From Pseudomonas sp. GD03944 (GTDB lineage: Bacteria; Pseudomonadota; Gammaproteobacteria; Pseudomonadales; Pseudomonadaceae): a stretch of 64,000 bases of DNA. The stretch is from assembly GCF_029839275.1 (NCBI RefSeq), contig NZ_JAOCAH010000012.1, positions 62,001 through 126,000 of the forward strand, read 5' to 3'. The translations under genes were made by a program, and so were the position numbers. Shown here piece after piece: positions 18,828 through 27,066 of this stretch. The notes beneath the pieces are model-generated. The model did no database searches. It had not been told where the DNA came from and saw nothing but the letters and a program-made list of their open reading frames with translations. Numbering within the stretch: the first letter of the stretch is position 1; each line of letters starts with the position of its first letter.

Positions 18828-20204
18828 TCAAAGCACCTGACTGGCCACCGCATCCACCGCCGCCTTGGCGATCCCGACGATTTCGTCGGCCTCGGCGCGG
18901 GTCAGCACCAGCGGCGGAGCGAAGCCGAGGATGTCGCCGTGGGGCATGGCCCGGGCGATCATGCCGCGCTCCAGGCAGGCTGCCGACACCTTGGGGCCCA
19001 CCTTCAGGGCCGGGTCGAAGGGCGTACGTGCCTCCTTGTCGGCCATGAACTCCAGTGCCGCGAGCATGCCGTCGCCGCGCACCTCGCCCACCAGCGGATG
19101 GCCCTCGAAGGTCTGACGCAGCTGCTGGTTGAGGTAGGCACCGACATCCGCCGCGTTGGCGGTAAGGTTTTCCTGCTCCAGGATGTCAAGGTTGGCCAGG
19201 GCCGCCGCCGCGCAAATGGGGTGACCGGAGTAGGTCCAGCCATGGCCCATGGCACCGTCGCGGCTGGAAGCCGTTTCGATCACGTTCCATACCTTTTCCC
19301 CTACGATCACCGCAGACAGCGGCGCGTAGGCGCTGGTCAGGCCCTTGGCGGTGGTGATCAGGTCCGGCTTCATGCCGTAGCGCTGGCTGCCCATCTTGTC
19401 GCCCAGGCGGCCGAACGCGCATACCACCTCGTCGGCGATCAGCAGGATGTCGTACTTGTCGAGCACCGCCTGGATCGCCTGCCAGTAGCCCTTCGGCGGC
19501 ACGATGATGCCGCCGGTGCCCATCACCGGCTCACCGATGAACGCCGCCACGGTGTCCGGCCCTTCCGCGAGAATCAGCTTTTCCAGGTCCTCGGCGCAGT
19601 AACGCACGAAGGCCGCCTCGTCGAGACCCGCCGGCGCCTTGTACAGGTGCGGGCAGGTTGCGTGCTTGATGTCCGGGGCCGGCAGGTCGAAGTGCTGGTG
19701 GAAGCTGGCCAGGCCGGTGAGGCTGCCGGTCATGATCCCCGAGCCGTGGTAACCGCGCTGGCGCGAGATGATCTTTTTCTTCAGCGGCCGGCCGAGCACG
19801 TTGTTGTAGTAGCGCACCAGCTTGATCTGGGTCTCGTTGGCGTCCGAGCCGGACAGGCCGTAATAGACCTTTTTCATGCCGGCCGGCGCCCAGTCGATGA
19901 TGCGGCTGGACAGCTCGATGATCGCCTCGGTCGAGTGCCCGACGTAGGTGTGGTAGTACGCCAGTTCCTTGGCCTGCTTGTAGATCGCCTCGGCCACCTC
20001 GGTGCGGCCATAGCCGATGTTCACGCAATACAGCCCGGCGAACGCATCCAGGTACTCACGGCCCTGGTGGTCGCGAATGCGCACCCCGGACGCCCCGGTG
20101 ATGATCTTGCCGGGCAGCGCGCCGCTGGCGTGATCATGGGCGTGGGTGGACGGGTGCATGAAGTGCGCGCGGTCCTGTTCGAACAGGCTTTGGTAATCGG
20201 TCAT
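18828..20204 (-). CDS. doeD: Class-III aminotransferase, probable diaminobutyrate transaminase
   Basis: A 458-residue PLP-dependent omega-aminotransferase. The start at 20204 (MTDYQSLFEQD) is favoured over 20216. Family features are YYGLSGSDANETQIKLVRYY, the PLP-aspartate region (ILLIADEVVCAFGRLG) and the Schiff-base lysine in LITTAKGLTSAYAPLSAV. It lies 66 bp after an aldehyde dehydrogenase on the same strand. That pair matches the doeD/doeC (atf/ssd) step of ectoine breakdown, converting 2,4-diaminobutyrate to aspartate semialdehyde, and the rest of that pathway is 4-15 kb away. Members of this family also act on GABA, putrescine and beta-alanine, so the substrate is inferred. The family call is secure; the gene symbol is tentative. 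Confidence 0.72.
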   Translation of the reverse strand: MTDYQSLFEQDRAHFMHPSTHAHDHASGALPGKIITGASGVRIRDHQGREYLDAFAGLYCVNIGYGRTEVAEAIYKQAKELAYYHTYVGHSTEAIIELSSRIIDWAPAGMKKVYYGLSGSDANETQIKLVRYYNNVLGRPLKKKIISRQRGYHGSGIMTGSLTGLASFHQHFDLPAPDIKHATCPHLYKAPAGLDEAAFVRYCAEDLEKLILAEGPDTVAAFIGEPVMGTGGIIVPPKGYWQAIQAVLDKYDILLIADEVVCAFGRLGDKMGSQRYGMKPDLITTAKGLTSAYAPLSAVIVGEKVWNVIETASSRDGAMGHGWTYSGHPICAAAALANLDILEQENLTANAADVGAYLNQQLRQTFEGHPLVGEVRGDGMLAALEFMADKEARTPFDPALKVGPKVSAACLERGMIARAMPHGDILGFAPPLVLTRAEADEIVGIAKAAVDAVASQVL

Positions 20205-20270
20205 GGCAAGCTCCATCGGGTCAGGGTGTTGGGCAGGACGGGCCGTGAAAGCCCGTGCCGCCGGTAAGGG

Positions 20271-21734
20271 TCAGTAACGCTGGCCCTGCGCATGCAGGCA
20301 GACGTACTGGGTCTCGACGAAGGGGTCGAAGCCTTCGCTGCCACCTTCGCGGCCGAGGCCGGAGGCTTTCATCCCGCCGAACGGGATCGGGTGGCCGGTG
20401 AACTTGGTGCCGTTGACCGCCACCATGGCGTGGGCCAGGCGACGGGTCAGCGGATGGACGATATCCAGGCGGTTGCTGCAAATGTAGGCGGCCAGGCCGT
20501 ACTCGGTGTCGTTGGCCATGGCCACGGCTTCGTCCAGGGTGTCGAAGGGCAGCACCCCGGCGATGGGCGCGAAGTTCTCTTCCTGGTAGATGCGCATCTG
20601 CGGCGTGACATCCGCCAGCAGCGTCGGCTGCCAGAACCAGCCGCCCAGCGCGTGAGGCTCACCACCCGCCAGCAAGCGCGCGCCCTTGGCCATGGCATCG
20701 TTCACCCGAGCAGCCGTGACATCGAACGCCGCCTGGTGCATCAACGGGCCGATGGCGTGGCGATCCTCCAGGCCGGGGCCGACGCTGAGCCCGCGCACCG
20801 CCTTGGCGAAACGCTGCAGGAACGCCTCGTAGACCGGGCGCTGCACCAAGATGCGGTTGGCCGCGCAACAGTCCTGGCCAGAGGTCTGGAACTTGGCGTC
20901 CAGCGCCAACTGCACCGCATGGTCGAGGTTGGCGTCTTCACAGACGATCAGCGGCGCGTTGCCGCCCAGCTCCAGGGCCACCTTCTTCACATCGCGGGCG
21001 GCGGCCTGCAGCACCAGCTTGCCGACCCGGGTCGAGCCGGTGAAGCTGACCGCGCGCACCCGGGCGTCGCCCACCAGGGTTTCCATGGCCATCTGCGGTT
21101 CACCGAGCACCACATTGAACACGCCTGCCGGAAAGCCCGCTTCTTCGGCCAGCTGCGCCAGGGCAAAGGCGGAATAGGGCGTTTCGTGGGCCGGCTTGAT
21201 CACCACGCTGCAGCCGGCGGCCAGGGCTGCAGCGGCCTTGCGGGTGATCATTGCCGAGGGGAAGTTCCAGGGGGTGAGCAGGGCGCAGACACCGACCGGC
21301 GTCTTGAAGGTCGCCAGCTGGGCGCCGGGAATGTGGCTGGGAATGGTCTGGCCATACAGGCGCCGGGCTTCCTCGGCGAACCAGGGAATGAAGCTCGCCG
21401 CATAGCGGATCTCGCCCCGGGCCTCGGCCAGTGGCTTGCCCTGCTCCTCACTGAGAATGCGCGCCAGGTCTTCCTGGTGCAGCAGGATCAGCTCGGCCCA
21501 GCGCCGCAGCAGGCCGGCGCGGGTCTCCAGGCTTTCATCGCGCCAGGTGGTGAAGGCGCGCTGGGCAGCGTCTACCGCGGCGACGATCTGCGCCTGACCG
21601 AGCATCGGCACATGGCCGATCACCTTCTGGTTGGCAGGGTTCTGCACGGCCACGCTGGCGCCGTCGTCACTGTGCACCCAGTGGCCGTCGACGTAGCAGA
21701 GCGACTTGAACAGCAGGGGATGGTCGAGGGGCAT
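20271..21734 (-). CDS. doeC: NAD(P)-dependent aldehyde dehydrogenase, probable aspartate-semialdehyde type
   Basis: A 487-residue aldehyde dehydrogenase of the succinate-semialdehyde branch. The start at 21734 (MPLDHPLLFKSLCYVDGHW) is chosen because upstream codons to 21800 are unrelated. Key motifs are PWNFPSAMITRKAAAALAAG for cofactor and oxyanion contacts, LELGGNAPLIV with the general-base Glu, and TSGQDCCAANR with the nucleophilic Cys. It is first in a two-gene operon with the aminotransferase. With the ectoine genes nearby, oxidation of aspartate semialdehyde to aspartate is the favoured role; GABA-derived succinate semialdehyde is the main alternative. Confidence 0.75.
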   Translation of the reverse strand: MPLDHPLLFKSLCYVDGHWVHSDDGASVAVQNPANQKVIGHVPMLGQAQIVAAVDAAQRAFTTWRDESLETRAGLLRRWAELILLHQEDLARILSEEQGKPLAEARGEIRYAASFIPWFAEEARRLYGQTIPSHIPGAQLATFKTPVGVCALLTPWNFPSAMITRKAAAALAAGCSVVIKPAHETPYSAFALAQLAEEAGFPAGVFNVVLGEPQMAMETLVGDARVRAVSFTGSTRVGKLVLQAAARDVKKVALELGGNAPLIVCEDANLDHAVQLALDAKFQTSGQDCCAANRILVQRPVYEAFLQRFAKAVRGLSVGPGLEDRHAIGPLMHQAAFDVTAARVNDAMAKGARLLAGGEPHALGGWFWQPTLLADVTPQMRIYQEENFAPIAGVLPFDTLDEAVAMANDTEYGLAAYICSNRLDIVHPLTRRLAHAMVAVNGTKFTGHPIPFGGMKASGLGREGGSEGFDPFVETQYVCLHAQGQRY

Positions 21735-21876
21735 GGCACTGTCTCCGGGCCGGTGGGCATGGAGATAGGCTAGGGGCATACGGCTTGGCGTTTTTTCCAA
21801 GCGGCCCCGGCGTCACCTCAGTTTTTTCTGAAGGCGCCGGGCGGGCAGGGGATTTTTCGTGCGCGGTGCCCGGGCC

Positions 21877-21904
21877 CCTGGGTTACGCCGTTGGTTAACC
21901 CAGG
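21877..21904 (-). terminator. Stem-loop downstream of yhhQ
   Basis: Inverted repeat CCTGGGTTA (21877-21885) / TAACCCAGG (21896-21904) with a 10-nt loop, 10 bp past the yhhQ stop. No U-run follows on the minus strand, so terminator function is uncertain. Confidence 0.4.
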
Positions 21905-21914
21905 CTACCGGTGT

Positions 21915-22568
21915 TTACACCGCGTTGGCGGGGCGCTGCGGCAGGCGCCGCACGATGGCGCTGAGCAGCATGCCGTACAGCGGCACGAACAGCATCAGGC
22001 TAACCGCCAGCTTGATCACGTAGTCGACCACGGCGATTTCCACCCAGTTGGCCGCCATGAACGGGTCGCTGCTCTGCCAGAAGGCGATGGAGAAGAACGC
22101 CAGGGTGTCCATGGCCTGGCCGAACACGCTGGACGCCACCGGCGCGATCCACCACTGGCGCAGCTGGCGCAGGCGATCGAACACCTGGATATCCAGCAAC
22201 TGGCCCAGCACATAGGCCAGGAAGCTGGCCAGGGCGATGCGGAACACGAAGAGGTTGAACTCGCCCAGCGCTGCCAGGCCGTCAAACACGCCTTCGTGGA
22301 ACAGCACCGACACCACATAGGAGGCCACCAGGGCCGGCAGCATCACGCGGGCAATCACCACCCGCGCCGCGTGCTTGCCGATCAGGCGCACGGTGAGGTC
22401 GGTGGCGAGGAAGATGAACGGAAAGCTGAACGCCCCCCAGGTGGTGTGCCAGCCGAAGATCGTCATCGGCAACTGCACCAGGTAGTTGCTGGCGATGATG
22501 ATCAGGATGTGAAACGCGATCAGTCCAGCCAGCACCAGGCGGCTGACCGACGGGGGAATCAGGGTCAT
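21915..22568 (-). CDS. yhhQ: Queuosine precursor transporter (YhhQ/VUT family)
   Basis: A 217-residue inner-membrane protein with about six helices, of the YhhQ (vitamin uptake-like) family that imports queuosine precursors such as preQ0 and preQ1. Family segments include LIIIASNYLVQLP, WGAFSFPFIFLATDLTVRLIG, and LASFLAYVLGQLLDIQVFDRLR. A preQ1 class-I riboswitch immediately upstream (22576-22609), whose second pairing would cover the ribosome site, supports the substrate independently. It appears monocistronic. Confidence 0.92.
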   Translation of the reverse strand: MTLIPPSVSRLVLAGLIAFHILIIIASNYLVQLPMTIFGWHTTWGAFSFPFIFLATDLTVRLIGKHAARVVIARVMLPALVASYVVSVLFHEGVFDGLAALGEFNLFVFRIALASFLAYVLGQLLDIQVFDRLRQLRQWWIAPVASSVFGQAMDTLAFFSIAFWQSSDPFMAANWVEIAVVDYVIKLAVSLMLFVPLYGMLLSAIVRRLPQRPANAV

Positions 22569-22575
22569 GTCTGCG

Positions 22576-22609
22576 TCCTTTTTCGTGAAATGGGGTGAGG
22601 GAACCCATT
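22576..22609 (-). promoter_or_regulatory. preQ1-I riboswitch aptamer controlling yhhQ
   Basis: On the minus strand the leader reads stem AUGGG (22608-22604), loop UUCCCUCAC, stem CCCAU (22594-22590), then an A-rich tail UUCACGAAAAAGGA ending at 22576. This is the layout of a class-I preQ1 aptamer: a 5-bp stem, a loop that pairs with the end of the A-rich tail, and the Shine-Dalgarno GGA (22578-22576) inside that pseudoknot. GGA is 7 bases before the yhhQ ATG, so ligand binding should block translation. Assignment is by eye, without a covariance search. Confidence 0.75.
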
Positions 22610-22736
22610 GCCGCGACCGACATGGCCACGAGCGGCGCGCAGTCTAGCGTATTGTTGACTCAGGAGATAGGTTTTCCGGACGACGTGATCGGAGTCCGAA
22701 AACGCCATCGAATCAGATGCCGGCCAACAGAGGGCA

Positions 22737-23027
22737 TCAGATGCTTGGCGTGCGATCTTCGTAGTGGTGCCACAGTCGAAGTATCACGACTGTCTCGGGA
22801 TGAACCGAGTAGCGAATGATGTACTTCCCGACGACAGTGTCGCGGATGGAGGCCGGATCGGGTGCTGATTGAACGGGACGCCCCATGTCTGGGAACAGGC
22901 AAAGGTGCTCGAGCCGCGCGATCAGATCCGTGGCGACGCGTGAGGCTGCCCGCGGATCGTTTCGCGCGATGAAAGCGCGCAGGCGGGCAAGGTCCGCCAC
23001 GGCTTCTGCCGAATAGATCAGTCTCAT
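22737..23027 (-). CDS. ParE/RelE-superfamily toxin
   Basis: A 96-residue basic protein of the ParE/RelE toxin fold: MRLIYSAEAVADLARLRAFI at the N-terminus, a central DMGRPVQSAP segment and the C-terminal strand KYIIRYSVHPETVVILRLWH. ParE-type members poison DNA gyrase, RelE-type cleave mRNA; the long N-terminal helix and the RLRAFI pattern favour ParE, but this is an inference. Its start overlaps the antitoxin stop by 4 bases, so expression is coupled. Confidence 0.85.
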   Translation of the reverse strand: MRLIYSAEAVADLARLRAFIARNDPRAASRVATDLIARLEHLCLFPDMGRPVQSAPDPASIRDTVVGKYIIRYSVHPETVVILRLWHHYEDRTPSI

Positions 23028-23296
23028 TCGCCAGACTTGGGTGGCGGCAATTCCTCGGAAGAGCCCCAGCTTTTCAGCCAGGCATTTACGGCTTCACCCG
23101 ACACCACATTGCCCTGTGCCACCGACTCCATGGCCTGCAGGGTTTCCTTCCAGCGATTCTGCTCCAGTTCCTGACGTTCGAAAAATTCTTTGAGCGCCTG
23201 GTTGATAACCCAGCTTTTACTTCTGTGAAGCTTCTCGGCCGTCGTGCCAAGGTGCTCTTCGAGCTCCGGCTGCAACCGAACCGTGGTAACACTCAT
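23024..23296 (-). CDS. Ribbon-helix-helix antitoxin
   Basis: A 90-residue protein with an N-terminal ribbon-helix-helix DNA-binding region (TTVRLQPELEEHL, then SKSWVINQALKEFFERQE) and an acidic, probably disordered C-terminal tail that would wrap the toxin. It precedes the ParE-like toxin with a 4-base overlap, the standard antitoxin-first order. A perfect 11-bp inverted repeat 22 bp upstream of its start is the likely autoregulatory operator. Confidence 0.88.
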   Translation of the reverse strand: MSVTTVRLQPELEEHLGTTAEKLHRSKSWVINQALKEFFERQELEQNRWKETLQAMESVAQGNVVSGEAVNAWLKSWGSSEELPPPKSGE

Positions 23297-23318
23297 GGAT
23301 ATGCCCTCCAGCGGTGTG

Positions 23319-23341
23319 ACTACCTTGTATTACAAGGTAGT
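23319..23341. promoter_or_regulatory. Operator palindrome of the toxin-antitoxin operon
   Basis: Perfect inverted repeat ACTACCTTGTA (23319-23329), one central base, then TACAAGGTAGT (23331-23341), located upstream of the antitoxin start. Size, symmetry and position fit a binding site for two ribbon-helix-helix dimers. Confidence 0.75.
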
Positions 23342-23418
23342 TTTCACCGACACCGAAGACACTGTCAACGACAACGGGCAAATTGCCTTCTGTGAACACC
23401 GAAGTCGCGATGGGCACT

Positions 23419-23925
23419 CTAGGCCGTGGGCACCACCCGCTTGGCCGATTGGAAATGGCGCTTCCAGTATCTGTTGGTCAGGTGATCGATGCGCACGTTG
23501 GCGCCGCGGCGCGGGGCGTGGATGAAGCGGTCGTCACCCAGGTAGATGGCCACGTGGTCCACCGAGCGGCTACGGATCTTGAAGAACAGCAGGTCGCCGG
23601 GCTCCAGGTCGGCGCGGCGCACCGACGGCGCTTCGACCCGGGACAACGCGCGGGAGGTGCGCGGCAGGTCGAGGTCTTCCAACGGCTTGAAGGCGTACTG
23701 CACCAGCCCGCTGCAATCGAAGCCGTGCTTGAGGCTGGCACCGCCCCAGCGGTAGGGCGTGCCCAGGGCCGCCAGCGCCCGGTCGAGCACCTCGCGGGTG
23801 GTGGGCTGCTCTGCAGCGCGCGTGGCCGCCGGGAGCGTCTGAATACGGAAGGTGGCGGAGGCTTCGGCAACGATACCGAGTAAAAGAGCGCCTCCCATGC
23901 AAAGAGAAACAACGAACTTGTTCAA
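23419..23925 (-). CDS. NlpC/P60-family cell-wall endopeptidase
   Basis: A 168-residue exported cysteine peptidase expected to cut peptide cross-links of peptidoglycan. The signal peptide is MNKFVVSLCMGGALLLGIVAEASA (24 residues). The NlpC/P60 domain has the catalytic Cys71 in FDCSGLVQYAF, His123 in VDHVAIYLG and His135 in RFIHAPRRG, plus LEPGDLLFF. No LysM or SH3 targeting domain is present. It stands alone between the toxin-antitoxin pair and the ectoine genes, and its link to either is not evident. Confidence 0.9.
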   Translation of the reverse strand: MNKFVVSLCMGGALLLGIVAEASATFRIQTLPAATRAAEQPTTREVLDRALAALGTPYRWGGASLKHGFDCSGLVQYAFKPLEDLDLPRTSRALSRVEAPSVRRADLEPGDLLFFKIRSRSVDHVAIYLGDDRFIHAPRRGANVRIDHLTNRYWKRHFQSAKRVVPTA

Positions 23926-24136
23926 ATCCAGTGACCCTGGTTTACGACGTGCCCATCGTGAATCCTTTTCGAATCAACGCCTTGTACATGAGGACGCGCT
24001 TTCCGCTCGTCCGCAGGGACGGACCGTCGAAAAACCGCCCGGGTTCATTTATGCAGGTAGATAGGCGACGAACGGTTTGACCTCGAACGGTCTGCCGCTG
24101 CCGACGAAGGTCGGCTGAAACATGCGTGGTAGAGGG

Positions 24137-24619
24137 TCAGGAAGGGTCTTCGAGCTCGGCAGGCGGACCACCCACATCAGCTTTTACCGTTTTGGTGACG
24201 ATGTAGGTGAAGTAGCGCTCGATACCCAGGTCTTCCAGCAGCAACTGGTCGATGAAGCGCTGGTAATGGTCGATGTCTCGGGCACGGATCATCACCATGT
24301 AATCCACCCCGCCACCGGTGGCATAACAGAAGGCAACTTCCGCCGCCTGCTGCAGGCGCTCCTCGAAGCGTCGCATGTCCTGGGCGGTATGCCGGGCCAG
24401 GGTGATCTCGACCATGACCTGCTGGGTCTTGAACAGCGCGCCCCAGTCGATCTGCGCCCGGTAGCCCTTGACCAGCCCTGCCGCCTCCAGCTTGCGCACG
24501 CGCTCCCAGGCCGGCGTCACCGAGAGGTTGATCGCCTCGGCGAGGGCCGACTTGGTGATCCGGCCATCCTCGGACAGGATGCGCAGGATCTTCAGGTCAT
24601 AGCGGTCGAGCTTGTGCAT
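24137..24619 (-). CDS. doeX: Lrp/AsnC-family regulator of ectoine catabolism
   Basis: A 160-residue Lrp/AsnC protein. The start at 24619 (MHKLDRYDLKILRILSEDG) matches the family better than an ATG 21 bases upstream. The N-terminal helix-turn-helix (RITKSALAEAINLSVTPAWERVRKLEAAG) is described here by its ends; the C-terminal RAM ligand-sensing domain follows (VMVEITLARHTAQDM ... VMIRARDIDHYQRFIDQLL). It lies downstream of doeB, the position of DoeX/AsnC in known ectoine clusters, where it regulates doeA-type promoters. The target site is not identified here. Confidence 0.85.
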   Translation of the reverse strand: MHKLDRYDLKILRILSEDGRITKSALAEAINLSVTPAWERVRKLEAAGLVKGYRAQIDWGALFKTQQVMVEITLARHTAQDMRRFEERLQQAAEVAFCYATGGGVDYMVMIRARDIDHYQRFIDQLLLEDLGIERYFTYIVTKTVKADVGGPPAELEDPS

Positions 24620-24678
24620 CGGCAGTCTCGTTGTATTCATTCGGGACGATGGTCGCGGCTAACGTGGCGCCGTCCAGT

Positions 24679-24725
24679 CCCTCCTACAGTCAGTGCACCC
24701 TGTGGGAGGGGCTTTAGCCGCGACT
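24679..24725. repeat. Single REP-like element
   Basis: CCCTCCTACAG (24679-24689) faces CTGTGGGAGGGG (24700-24711), followed by CTTTAGCCGCGAC. It shares the core of the triple repeat at 29120-29599. It lies in the 110-bp gap between doeB and doeX. Confidence 0.65.
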
Positions 24726-24729
24726 GTTT

Positions 24730-25731
24730 TCAGTCCACCACCACGGCCACCACCGCGAGGGTATCACCGCATTTCACCAGCCCGGGAAAATGCCGGGCAG
24801 CCAGGATGCCGTCGCGCTTGGCGCGGTACTCGCTGGGCGCCGCACCGGTGCGCTGTGCGCTGTGTACCCGGGCGATCACCTCACCCTTTTCAACCCGCTC
24901 GCCCAAGTCGCGGCACATCTCCAGCAGGCCGTCTTCCTCGCTGGCGACGAAGCAGTCGCCGTCGGGCATGTCGAGCATCACCGACTCGCCGGCGTCGATC
25001 TCACCGCTCAGCAGGCCAAAGTGGATCAGCAGGTTGCGCACGCCTCGCTCGGCGATCGCCAGGCTTTTCGCCGTGCTGCTGCCGCCGCCGCCCAGTTCGG
25101 TGGTGACGAACACCTTGCCCTGTTCCTCGGCGGCGGTGTCGTACATGCCCACCGCGTCCAGCTCCAGCATGCGCATGCAGTAGGGCGCGGCAAAGGCCCG
25201 CATGCCCGCCTCGCACTGGGTATCCTGGTGCTTGTCGTCCAGCACGTGGCAGGCGGCGAAGGGCAGGAAGTCCAGGGTCTTGCCGCCGGAATGGATGTCC
25301 AGCACCACGTCGGCCATGGGCAACAGGGTGCGCTGGAAGTAGTCGGCGATCTTCTGCGTCACCGTGCCGTCCGGCTTGCCGGGGAAGCTGCGGTTGAGGT
25401 TGCCCTTGTCGATGGGCGAGGTGCGGCTGCCGGCATGCACCGCCGGGGTGTTCATGAAGGGGATGATGATCACCCGCCCCTGTACGTCGCTCGCCGTCAG
25501 GCGTTGGGCCAGTTTGCTCAGGGCCAGCGGGCCTTCATATTCGTCGCCGTGGTTGCCGCCGGTGAGCAGCGCGGTGGGGCCGCTGCCGTTCTTCACCACG
25601 GTGACCGGAATCATCACCGCGCCCCACGCCGAGTCGTCGCGGGAGTAGGGCAGCTTGAGGAAGCCGTGTTGCACGCCGTCACGGTCGAAGTCGACGGTGG
25701 GGCTGATGGGGTTGTCGCGCAGAGTGGTCAT
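24730..25731 (-). CDS. doeB: N2-acetyl-L-2,4-diaminobutyrate deacetylase
   Basis: A 333-residue zinc hydrolase of the succinylglutamate desuccinylase/aspartoacylase (M14-like) family. It removes acetate from N-alpha-acetyl-diaminobutyrate, the product of ectoine ring opening, to give diaminobutyrate. The zinc ligands are visible: His61 and Glu64 in GGNHGDEYEG and His147 in LDIHSGGK. SPIDKGNLNRSFPG is a further family segment. It follows doeA on the minus strand with a 117-bp gap that holds a palindromic repeat. Assignment rests on the family plus the adjacent doeA. Confidence 0.9.
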   Translation of the reverse strand: MTTLRDNPISPTVDFDRDGVQHGFLKLPYSRDDSAWGAVMIPVTVVKNGSGPTALLTGGNHGDEYEGPLALSKLAQRLTASDVQGRVIIIPFMNTPAVHAGSRTSPIDKGNLNRSFPGKPDGTVTQKIADYFQRTLLPMADVVLDIHSGGKTLDFLPFAACHVLDDKHQDTQCEAGMRAFAAPYCMRMLELDAVGMYDTAAEEQGKVFVTTELGGGGSSTAKSLAIAERGVRNLLIHFGLLSGEIDAGESVMLDMPDGDCFVASEEDGLLEMCRDLGERVEKGEVIARVHSAQRTGAAPSEYRAKRDGILAARHFPGLVKCGDTLAVVAVVVD

Positions 25732-25744
25732 TACAGAATTCCAC

Positions 25745-25834
25745 GTAGGGTGGACCGGAGCGCATAACCAACGCTCCTTGTCCGCCGTCGAGGTCAGAGA
25801 CTGGTGGAAAACGCTTCGCGGTTTTCCACCCTAC
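25745..25834. repeat. Palindromic element with GTAGGGTGGA ends
   Basis: Terminal inverted repeats GTAGGGTGGA (25745-25754) and TCCACCCTAC (25825-25834), with an inner hairpin GGTGGAAAACGCTTCGC / GCGGTTTTCCACC. It fills most of the doeA-doeB gap. The same ends occur at 16188, 18814, 29130, 29290 and 34753. Confidence 0.7.
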
Positions 25835-25848
25835 GGATTACGACGGGA

Positions 25849-27039
25849 TCAATCCTTCACGAATAGCTGGCGCGGCACGTCGCAGAAGGTCTCCACGCCG
25901 CTGTCGGTGATCAGGATGCTCTCGGTGATTTCCAGGCCCCAGTCGTCCAGCCACAGGCCGGGCATGAAGTGGAAGGTCATGCCCGGTTGCAGCACGCTGT
26001 CGTCGCTCGGGCGCAGGCTCATGGTGCGCTCGCCCCAATCCGGCGGATAACTGATACCGATGGGGTAGCCGCAGCGACTGTCCTTGTGGATGCCGAACTT
26101 CTCCAGGACCTTGAAGAACGCCCGGGCGATGTCGCCGGTGGTGTTGCCCGGCTTGGCCGCCTCCAGGCCGGCAGCGATGCCTTCGACCACGGCCCGCTCG
26201 CCGTCGAGGAAGTGCTGCGGCGGCTTGCCCAGGTAGATGGTGCGCGACAGCGGGCAGTGGTAGCGCTTGTAGCAGCCGGCGATCTCGAAGAAGGTGCCGG
26301 CGCCGCGTTCGAACGGCGTGTCGTCCCAGGTCAGGTGCGGCGCGCTGGCGTCGGCGCCGGTCGGCAGCAGTGGCACGATGGCCGGGTAGTCGCCGCCATG
26401 GCCGTCGGCCCCGAGGATGCCGCTGCGGTAGATCTCGGCCACCAGCTCGTTCTTGCGCAGGCCCGGCTCGATGCGCTCGAGGATCGCGCTGTGCATCTGC
26501 TCGACGATGCGCGCCGCCACGCGCATGTACTGGATCTCGGTCGGCGATTTCACCGCGCGCTGCCAGTTGACCAGCGCGGTGGCGTCAACGAAGCGCGCCG
26601 CCGGCAGGTGCTGCTGCAGCGAGCGGAAGGCCGCGGCGCTGAAGTAGTAGTTGTCCATCTCCACGCCGACGCTCAGCCGGTCCCAGCCGCGGGCGGCGAT
26701 CACCGCGCTGGACAGGTAGTCCATGGGGTGGCGCTCGCGGGACTGCACGTAGTGGTCCGGGTAACCGATGATGTTGTCCGGTTCCATGAACACCGTGCGC
26801 TTGGCGCCGTTGGCATCCTGGCCCCGGCCGAACCACACCGGCTCGCCGTCCAGCGCCAGCAGCACGCACTGGTGCACGTAGAACGACCAGCCGTCATAGC
26901 CGGTGAGCCAGGCCATGTTGGACGGGTCGGTGACGATCAGCAGCTCGATGCCCTGGGCCTGCATGGCCACGCGGGTCTTGGCGATGCGCTGGGCATATTC
27001 CTCCCGGGTGAAAGGGAGGTTGACGACGATGTCGGACAT
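25849..27039 (-). CDS. doeA: Ectoine hydrolase (M24-peptidase fold)
   Basis: A 396-residue cytosolic protein with the creatinase/prolidase-type two-domain layout: an N-terminal creatinase-N domain (about 1-155) and a C-terminal pita-bread domain. DoeA opens the ectoine ring to N-alpha- and N-gamma-acetyl-diaminobutyrate. Recognisable stretches are LIVTDPSNMAWLTGYDGWSF near the start, RAVKSPTEIQYMRVAARI at the domain junction, and GTFFEIAGCYKRYHCPLSRT. In this gene context (EutB, EutC, DoeB, Ehu, EnuR) the ectoine-specific assignment is much more likely than a dipeptidase. It starts 27 bp after the eutC stop. Confidence 0.9.
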   Translation of the reverse strand: MSDIVVNLPFTREEYAQRIAKTRVAMQAQGIELLIVTDPSNMAWLTGYDGWSFYVHQCVLLALDGEPVWFGRGQDANGAKRTVFMEPDNIIGYPDHYVQSRERHPMDYLSSAVIAARGWDRLSVGVEMDNYYFSAAAFRSLQQHLPAARFVDATALVNWQRAVKSPTEIQYMRVAARIVEQMHSAILERIEPGLRKNELVAEIYRSGILGADGHGGDYPAIVPLLPTGADASAPHLTWDDTPFERGAGTFFEIAGCYKRYHCPLSRTIYLGKPPQHFLDGERAVVEGIAAGLEAAKPGNTTGDIARAFFKVLEKFGIHKDSRCGYPIGISYPPDWGERTMSLRPSDDSVLQPGMTFHFMPGLWLDDWGLEITESILITDSGVETFCDVPRQLFVKD

Positions 27040-27066
27040 TGCAGTTGCCCTCGTGATGGAACGGAT

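Noticed and set aside
18828-21734. GABA degradation pair (gabT/gabD) as the first reading of the aminotransferase and aldehyde dehydrogenase
   Set aside because: Possible by family, but the aminotransferase resembles the broader omega-transaminase branch rather than GabT, and the nearby ectoine genes make the doeD/doeC role better supported. Kept as the alternative.
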